NCBI RefSeq assembly: GCF_011046535.1
Contig: NZ_CP049257.1
Coordinates: 3,968,001 to 4,032,000 of the forward strand
Reading direction: 5' to 3'
Length of the DNA stretch: 64,000 bases
Source: Nocardioides anomalus
GTDB taxonomy: Bacteria > Actinomycetota > Actinomycetes > Propionibacteriales > Nocardioidaceae
Of this stretch, positions 59,200-64,000 are shown piece after piece; the stretch's first letter is position 1; each line of letters starts with the position of its first letter. Both the position numbers and the translations under genes were made by a program. Under the pieces are notes generated by a model, which saw nothing but the letters and a program-made list of their open reading frames with translations, made no database searches and was not told where the DNA came from.

Positions 59200-60279
59200 G
59201 TGGCCGACCGGTCCGACGAGACGCTGCGCCTGCGCGCGACCCTCCAGGCCATCGCCCCGGGCACGTCGCTGCGCGACGGCCTCGAGCGGATCCTGCGCGG
59301 GAGGACGGGCGCGCTGATCGTCCTCGGCACCGACCGGACCGTCGACTCGATCGCCACCGGGGGCTTCGACCTCAACGTCCCGTTCACCGCCACCGGCCTG
59401 CGCGAGCTGGCCAAGATGGACGGCGCGATCATCGTCGACAAGGACATCACCCGGATCATCAAGGCCGCGGTGCACCTGATGCCCGACCACACGATCCCGT
59501 CCGAGGAGACCGGCACCCGCCACCGCACCGCCGACCGGGTCGCCCGCCAGACCGGCTTCCCGGTCATCTCGGTGAGCCAGTCGATGCAGATCATCGCGGC
59601 GTACGTCGGCGAGACCCGCCACGTCCTCGAGGACTCCGGGCAGATCCTCTCCCGCGCCAACCAGGCCCTGGCCACCCTGGAGCGCTACAAGCTCCGCCTC
59701 GACGAGGTGTCCAGCACCCTCTCCGCCCTGGAGATCGAGGACCTGGTCACCGTGCGCGACGTCGCCGTCGTGGCCCAGCGCCTGGAGATGGTCACCCGCA
59801 TCGCCCGCGAGATCGAGGACTACGTGCTCGAGCTCGGGACCGACGGCCGCCTGCTCTCCCTGCAGCTCGAGGAGCTCATCACCGGCGTGGACCTCGAGCG
59901 CGAGCTGGTGATCCGCGACTACGTGCCGGGCGGGCGCCGCGGCAAGACCCCTGAGGTGCTGCTCCAGCGGCTCGAGGCCCTCAGCGCCACGGAGCTGGTC
60001 GACCCGGCGTCCGCGGCCCGCGTGCTGGGCCTCGGCAGCGTCGAGCACCTCGACGGAGCGGTCGCCCCCCGCGGCTACCGGCTCCTGGCCAAGGTCCCGC
60101 GGCTGCCCGCCGCGGTCGTGGACCGGCTGGTCGACCACTTCGGGACGCTGCAGAAGCTGCTCTCCGCCGGCGTGGAGGACCTGCAGGTCGTGGAGGGCGT
60201 CGGCGAGCTCCGCGCCCGCAGCGTCCGCGAGGGCCTGTCGCGCCTCGCGGAGTCGACGATCCTCGAGCGGTACGTCTAG
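59200..60279 (+). CDS. disA: DNA integrity scanning protein DisA, diadenylate cyclase
   Basis: A 359-residue octameric enzyme making c-di-AMP and slowing its synthesis at branched DNA. The DAC domain contains the catalytic DGA (KMDGAIIVDKD, near 73) and the RHR motif in GTRHRTADRVA (near 108), then a helical linker and a C-terminal HhH domain (LQVVEGVGELRARSVREGLS). GTG 59200 has GAGGGGGG 6-10 bases upstream and matches the B. subtilis length; an upstream GTG at 59173 is less likely. RadA and DisA work together, RadA restraining the cyclase. The stop lies on a CTAG shared with the convergent cupin gene. Confidence 0.95.
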   Translation: MADRSDETLRLRATLQAIAPGTSLRDGLERILRGRTGALIVLGTDRTVDSIATGGFDLNVPFTATGLRELAKMDGAIIVDKDITRIIKAAVHLMPDHTIPSEETGTRHRTADRVARQTGFPVISVSQSMQIIAAYVGETRHVLEDSGQILSRANQALATLERYKLRLDEVSSTLSALEIEDLVTVRDVAVVAQRLEMVTRIAREIEDYVLELGTDGRLLSLQLEELITGVDLERELVIRDYVPGGRRGKTPEVLLQRLEALSATELVDPASAARVLGLGSVEHLDGAVAPRGYRLLAKVPRLPAAVVDRLVDHFGTLQKLLSAGVEDLQVVEGVGELRARSVREGLSRLAESTILERYV

Positions 60280-60629
60280 GAGTCGGAGCGCCCGAAGTCG
60301 TCCTCGAGGCGCACGATGTCGTCCTCGCCGGTGTAGGAGCCGCGCTGGACCTCGATGATGATCAAGGTCTCGTCACCCTCGTTGGCGATCCGGTGGGCCT
60401 GGCCGAGCGCGACGTCCACGCAGTCACCCGGGCCGGCGACGACCGTGTCACCGTCCAGGGTGCAGGTGGCCTTGCCCTGGACGACGACCCAGTGCTCGGC
60501 TCGGTGGGCATGCGTCTGGTAGGACAGCCGCTTCTGCGGCTCGACGACGATGCGCTTGACCTTGTACCCGTCGCCTTCCTCCAGCACGTGCCAGGAGCCC
60601 CACGGCCGGTCCTCGGAGAGCGTCACCAC
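60276..60629 (-). CDS. Cupin, type II phosphomannose isomerase-like
   Basis: A 117-residue cupin matching the C-terminal isomerase domain of ManC/PMI type II: RPWGSWHVLEEGDGYKVKRI, LSYQTHAHRAEHWVVVQG (metal His/His/Glu), GDCVDVALGQAHRIANEGDE and a final EVQRGSYTGEDDIVR. It may interconvert mannose-6-phosphate and fructose-6-phosphate. It ends on the CTAG that also ends disA. Confidence 0.88.
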   Translation of the reverse strand: MVTLSEDRPWGSWHVLEEGDGYKVKRIVVEPQKRLSYQTHAHRAEHWVVVQGKATCTLDGDTVVAGPGDCVDVALGQAHRIANEGDETLIIIEVQRGSYTGEDDIVRLEDDFGRSDS

Positions 60630-60633
60630 GCGC

Positions 60634-61428
60634 TCACCCTACCGACGGAGATCCGCTCCCGGTGCCGCCGCCCTTGGGCTCGGCCGTCTGCGTGACGGTG
60701 GCCGGGGCGGGAGCGACCAGCTCGAACTGCACATCCGTCGGCTCACCACCGAGCACGGCCGCCCGCGCGTGGTAGAACCCCGGCAGCGCCCACGCCGTCC
60801 GGTCCGAGCACTCCTCGTCCGAGCGCGCGCCCCGCGCCCAGACGACCGGCACCTGCGTGACCGAGGCCAGGCGCACGGTGACGTCCTGGGTGGGGATGGC
60901 GTCGGGGCACTGCTTGCTCAGCCAGATCTGGTCGTGGCCGGAGACGACGTTGAGCCGCAGCGTGTCGGGCGAGAGGTGCCAGGTGCAGGCGGCGCTCGTG
61001 CGCGTCTGCAGGTTGAGCATGATGGTGACGTCCTGGCCGCCGATCGGCGACGGCACGCTCGGCGTCACGAAGACGTCGTCGTCCGAGCACGGTCCGCTCG
61101 GCTCCGGCAGGACGGGTGTCGGGGTGGGCGTGGGGGTCGGCGTGGGCTCGGCGGTCGCGCTGCCCTTGCCGCCCTTGCCCCCGCGCTTGCCGCCCTTGCC
61201 CTTCTTGCCGGGCTTCTGCGTCTCGGGCACCGGCACGGTGGTCGTGGGACTGGTCAGCGTCGAGGCGCCGGTCTGCGCGGCCGTGCCGTCGTCGTCGGAC
61301 GATCCGTCGCTGGCCCAGCTGAGCACCTTGCCGACGCCGAGGAAGACCACCAGCGCGATGCTGAGCACCGCCAGCCGGCGGCGCCAGTAGACGGCGGCGG
61401 GGAGCGGCCGGCGCGTCGTCGGAGGCAT
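60634..61428 (-). CDS. Single-pass membrane protein with exported C-terminal domain
   Basis: A 264-residue protein: a basic N-terminus, one transmembrane helix (LAVLSIALVVFLGVGKVLSW), a Lys/Gly-rich linker (GKKGKGGKRGGKGGKG), a Thr/Pro repeat and then an extracytoplasmic domain of about 130 residues with four Cys (CSDDDVFVTPSVP, CTWHLSPDTLRL, KQCPDAIP, EECSD). The domain could be an Ig-like or DUF4232-like sandwich. ATG 61428 has TAGCGT 7 bases upstream; the longer frame to 61500 is not needed. Function unknown. Confidence 0.75.
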   Translation of the reverse strand: MPPTTRRPLPAAVYWRRRLAVLSIALVVFLGVGKVLSWASDGSSDDDGTAAQTGASTLTSPTTTVPVPETQKPGKKGKGGKRGGKGGKGSATAEPTPTPTPTPTPVLPEPSGPCSDDDVFVTPSVPSPIGGQDVTIMLNLQTRTSAACTWHLSPDTLRLNVVSGHDQIWLSKQCPDAIPTQDVTVRLASVTQVPVVWARGARSDEECSDRTAWALPGFYHARAAVLGGEPTDVQFELVAPAPATVTQTAEPKGGGTGSGSPSVG

Positions 61429-61505
61429 GGCCAGCACGCTAGGACGAACCGGCGCGCGGACGTCGTACCCACGCCGCACCGGACGGCGGCTACCGTCCAC
61501 CAGCG

Positions 61506-62369
61506 ATGTCCGACCTCCACGCTCCGCTGCTCCGCTGGTACGCCGAGCACCAGCGCGACCTCCCCTGGCGCCGCCCCGACGCCTCGCCGTGGGCCGTGCT
61601 CGTCTCCGAGCTCATGCTGCAGCAGACACCGGTCGCCCGCGTCCTCCCGGTGTACGAGGTGTGGCTCGAGCGCTGGCCGACGCCCGCCGACCTGGCCGCC
61701 GAGCCGTCCGGCGAGGCGGTCCGGGCGTGGGGCCGGCTCGGCTACCCGCGGCGGGCGCTGCGCCTGCACGCGGCCGCCGTCGCGATCGTCGAGCGGCACG
61801 GGGGCGAGGTGCCCGACGACCACGCCGCGCTGCTGGCGCTCCCGGGGGTCGGCGACTACACCGCGGCGGCCGTGGCGTCCTTCGCCTTCCGGCAGCGCCA
61901 CGCGGTGCTGGACACCAACGTGCGCCGGGTGGTGGCGCGGGCCGTGGGCGGGGTCGAGTTCCCCCCGACGGCGCTGACCCGGGCCGAGCGCGACCGCGCC
62001 GCACGGCTTCTCCCGGACGACCCGGACACCGCCGCCACCTGGGCGGTCGCGGTCATGGAGCTCGGCGCGCTCGTCTGCACCGCGGCCTCGCCGCGCTGCG
62101 CGGAGTGCCCGATCGCGGACCGGTGCGCGTGGCGATCGGCCGGCTACCCGGCGTACGACGGACCGCCGCGGCGCGGCCAGGCCTGGGCCGGCACCGACCG
62201 CCAGTGCCGCGGCCGCCTCATGGCCGTGCTGCGCGAGGCCGACGGCCCGGTGCACCGCAGCCGCCTGGACGCCGTGTGGCCGGACGCCTCGCAGCGCGAG
62301 CGCTGCCTGGACTCGCTCCTCGTCGACAGACTGGCGCGCCGCACCGGGCCGGACAGCTACGCCCTCTGA
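61506..62369 (+). CDS. mutY: A/G-specific adenine DNA glycosylase MutY
   Basis: A 287-residue base-excision enzyme removing adenine opposite 8-oxoguanine. Key parts: PWAVLVSELMLQQTPVARVL with the catalytic Glu, the helix-hairpin-helix LPGVGDYTAAAVASFAF with the following catalytic Asp in VLDTNVRRVVAR, and the [4Fe-4S] ligands CTAASPRCAECPIADRC. The NUDIX-like C-terminal domain of longer MutY proteins is reduced to a short winged region (VLREADGPVHRSRLDAVWPD), as in other actinobacteria. Confidence 0.92.
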   Translation: MSDLHAPLLRWYAEHQRDLPWRRPDASPWAVLVSELMLQQTPVARVLPVYEVWLERWPTPADLAAEPSGEAVRAWGRLGYPRRALRLHAAAVAIVERHGGEVPDDHAALLALPGVGDYTAAAVASFAFRQRHAVLDTNVRRVVARAVGGVEFPPTALTRAERDRAARLLPDDPDTAATWAVAVMELGALVCTAASPRCAECPIADRCAWRSAGYPAYDGPPRRGQAWAGTDRQCRGRLMAVLREADGPVHRSRLDAVWPDASQRERCLDSLLVDRLARRTGPDSYAL

Positions 62370-62373
62370 GCGC

Positions 62374-62628
62374 TCAGTCCCCAGTGACGAACAGCGCGAG
62401 GTAGCCGCAGCGTCCGCAGCGGTGCGCCGCGATCGGGTAGCGCTGCTTGCCGAAGCGGGCCGCACCCCCGAACAGCCCCCGCTCCAGCGGCCCCGGGATC
62501 CACCGCGCGTACCCCTGCGAGGCCTGGCCCATGTCCTCGACGAACCCCTCGCAGAACGAGGTCCCCTGGCAGTGCGGGCACACCCGCGGTTCCGTGGCAG
62601 CCGGGGTGGACTCAGGCGTCTCGCTCAC
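62374..62628 (-). CDS. Small zinc-ribbon protein
   Basis: An 84-residue protein with two CxxC knuckles, VCPHCQG and RCGRCGYL, about 50 residues apart, and an intervening segment (GYARWIPGPLERGLFGG) rich in aromatic and Gly residues. It is likely to bind one zinc. It lies downstream of clpC on the same strand but beyond a terminator hairpin. Function unknown. Confidence 0.75.
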   Translation of the reverse strand: MSETPESTPAATEPRVCPHCQGTSFCEGFVEDMGQASQGYARWIPGPLERGLFGGAARFGKQRYPIAAHRCGRCGYLALFVTGD

Positions 62629-62643
62629 CCACCCATCATGCGA

Positions 62644-62675
62644 CGACCCGCCCCTCCGGTCGGAGAGGCGGGTCG
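62644..62675 (-). terminator. Rho-independent-type hairpin after clpC
   Basis: CGACCCGCCCCTCCG and CGGAGAGGCGGGTCG form a 15-base-pair stem with one mismatch and a two-base loop. It starts 21 bases past the clpC stop and precedes the zinc-ribbon gene. No U tract is present. Confidence 0.75.
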
Positions 62676-62696
62676 CCAGGGTCGTGCGAGGTGCGC

Positions 62697-64000
62697 TCAG
62701 TCCTCCGAGCGCGGGACGTCGATCGGCCCGTCGGAGTCGTCGGGGCCGTCGGCCGGCGCCTCGAGGGCACCGATCTCGGCGGTCTCGAACGGCGGCAGGT
62801 CGGGCAGCTCGCCGACCTTCTGGCCGTCGAAGGTGAACGACGCCGTTGCACCCTCGCCCTCGACGTCGACCAGGACGATCTGGCCCGGGCCGACCTCGCC
62901 GTACAGCATCTTCTCGGCCAGCACGTCCTCGATCTCGCGCTGGACCGTGCGACGCAGCGGCCGAGCGCCCAGGACCGGGTCGAAGCCCCGCTCGGCGAGC
63001 AGGTTCTTCGCGTTCTGGGTGAGCTCGATGCGCATGTCGCGGTCCTTCAACCGGACCTCGACGGAGGCGATCATGTTGTCGACCATGTGGACGATCTGCT
63101 CGCGCGACAGCGGCGGGAACACGATGATCTCGTCGACACGGTTGAGGAACTCCGGCCGGAAGTGCTGCTTGAGCTCCTCCGACACCTTGTTCTTCATCCG
63201 CTCATAAGAGCCCGCCGCGTCACCGGACTGGTTGAAGCCCAGGTGCACGCCCTTGGCGATGTCGCGGGTGCCGAGGTTGGTGGTCATGATGATGACGGTG
63301 TTCTTGAAGTCGACCACCCGACCCTGGGAGTCGGTCAGGCGACCTTCCTCCAGGATCTGCAGCAGGCTGTTGAAGATGTCCGGGTGCGCCTTCTCGACCT
63401 CGTCGAACAGCACGACCGAGAACGGCTTGCGCCGCACCTTCTCGGTCAGCTGACCGCCCTCCTCGTAGCCGACGTAGCCGGGAGGCGAGCCGAAGAGCCG
63501 CGAGACGGTGTGCTTCTCGCCGTACTCCGACATGTCGAGCTGGATGAGCGCGTCCTCGTCGCCGAAGAGGAACTCCGCCAGCGTCTTGGACAGCCACGTC
63601 TTGCCGACGCCCGAGGGGCCGGCGAAGATGAACGACCCGCCGGGACGCTTGGGGTCCTTCAGACCCGCTCGCGTGCGCCGGATCGCCCGCGACAGGGCCT
63701 TGACGGCCTCGTCCTGGCCGATGACGCGCTTGTGGAGCTCGTCCTCCATCTTGAGCAGCCGGGTCGACTCCTCCTCGGAGAGCTTGACGATCGGGATGCC
63801 GGTCGCCACAGCGAGGACCTCGGCGATGAGCTCCTCGTCGACCTCGGCGACCTCGTCCATGTCGCCCGCGCGCCACTGCTTCTCGCGCTCGGACTTCTTG
63901 AGGATCAGCTGCTTCTCCTCGTCGCGCAGGCGGGCCGCGGCCTCGAAGTCCTGCCCGTCGATCGCCGCCTCCTTGCGCTGGCGGACGTCGCTGATCTTGT
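62697..64000 (-). CDS. clpC: ATP-dependent Clp protease ATP-binding subunit ClpC (C-terminal part)
   Basis: The last 434 or so codons of a ClpC-type AAA+ unfoldase; the N-terminal domain and NBD1 lie beyond the window edge. Visible: the end of the M/UVR coiled region (KEAAIDGQDFEAAARLRDEE), then NBD2 with Walker A GPSGVGKTW, LDMSEYGEKHTVSRL, GSPPGYVGYEEGGQLTE, Walker B VVLFDEVEKAHPD, sensor 1 MTTNLGTRD and sensor 2 GARPLRR. A C-terminal acidic tail follows. The Walker A ends GKTW instead of the usual GKTE or GKTA. It feeds substrates to ClpP1P2; in mycobacteria ClpC1 is essential. Confidence 0.95.
   Translation of the reverse strand, partial: KISDVRQRKEAAIDGQDFEAAARLRDEEKQLILKKSEREKQWRAGDMDEVAEVDEELIAEVLAVATGIPIVKLSEEESTRLLKMEDELHKRVIGQDEAVKALSRAIRRTRAGLKDPKRPGGSFIFAGPSGVGKTWLSKTLAEFLFGDEDALIQLDMSEYGEKHTVSRLFGSPPGYVGYEEGGQLTEKVRRKPFSVVLFDEVEKAHPDIFNSLLQILEEGRLTDSQGRVVDFKNTVIIMTTNLGTRDIAKGVHLGFNQSGDAAGSYERMKNKVSEELKQHFRPEFLNRVDEIIVFPPLSREQIVHMVDNMIASVEVRLKDRDMRIELTQNAKNLLAERGFDPVLGARPLRRTVQREIEDVLAEKMLYGEVGPGQIVLVDVEGEGATASFTFDGQKVGELPDLPPFETAEIGALEAPADGPDDSDGPIDVPRSED

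Overview
The window is a gene-dense stretch of a chromosome from a very high-GC actinobacterium. GTG starts are common, 4-base start/stop overlaps are everywhere, and at least ten genes have a TANNNT box 6-7 bases before the start codon, the usual layout of leaderless actinobacterial mRNAs. Gene content (Rex next to hemA, BldN/RsbN, bS22, ClpC, radA-disA, an attenuated trpS) fits the Actinomycetia. The overall flavour is closest to Nocardioidaceae (Nocardioides-like), which is an inference without a database search. No rRNA, tRNA, CRISPR array, prophage or insertion sequence was seen.

Layout. 1-2.2 kb: a partial membrane protein, a monoacylglycerol-lipase-like hydrolase and RlmC. 2.2-11.8 kb: an IclR regulator divergent from a seven-gene operon with a five-component peptide-type ABC importer (two ATPases fused), a beta-lactamase-fold hydrolase, and three enzymes matching carnitine degradation (dehydrocarnitine-cleaving BKACE, L-carnitine dehydrogenase, betainyl-CoA thioesterase). 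11.8-12.5 kb: a non-coding stretch packed with inverted-repeat elements. 12.5-17.7 kb: membrane proteins, a crotonase, an acyl-CoA dehydrogenase and a Ser/Thr kinase. 18.0-23.9 kb (minus): hemL, phosphatase, TlpA/ResA, CcdA, ResB, CcsB, a cytochrome c maturation operon coupled by start/stop overlaps. 24.2-25.4 kb: a secreted lytic transglycosylase. 25.7-31.3 kb (minus): rex-hemA-hemC-cobA/hemD-hemB. 31.5-36.6 kb: glutaredoxin-like protein, acyl-CoA ligase, HAD phosphatase, and sigma-BldN with its anti-sigma RsbN. 36.6-46.2 kb: acyltransferase, SDR, ribosomal protein bS22, an excisionase-like HTH protein, AcuC, trpS, kelch lipoprotein, haloalkane dehalogenase, proC and putB. 46.3-52.5 kb: TetR with an ABC exporter, then an MmpL transporter with a two-component system. 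52.5-64 kb: sugar isomerase, GppA, a Cys-rich conserved protein, VOC, methyltransferase, LacI, RadA, DisA, cupin, MutY, zinc ribbon and ClpC (running off the end).

How it works together. The middle of the window is one long block for heme synthesis, heme delivery to cytochrome c and redox sensing (Rex). It carries two frameshifts in otherwise conserved genes: hemA (one extra base in a G5 run) and ccsB (a 4-base tandem duplication). BldN and RsbN form a sigma/anti-sigma switch. A promoter-like pair CGTAAC-N16/17-CGTTGK, matching the remembered BldN consensus, precedes both rsbN and the lytic transglycosylase, so the window seems to hold a small BldN regulon. trpS is preceded by a leader peptide with tandem Trp codons and a complete set of competing hairpins, a ribosome-mediated attenuator.

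The most unusual non-coding content is two families of repeated inverted repeats. One is an element of about 265-270 bases, present twice, whose long arms differ between copies yet stay paired, and whose end lies exactly 6 bases from the stop codon of the flanking gene in both cases. The other is a 76-base palindrome, perfect in one copy and degenerate in the other.
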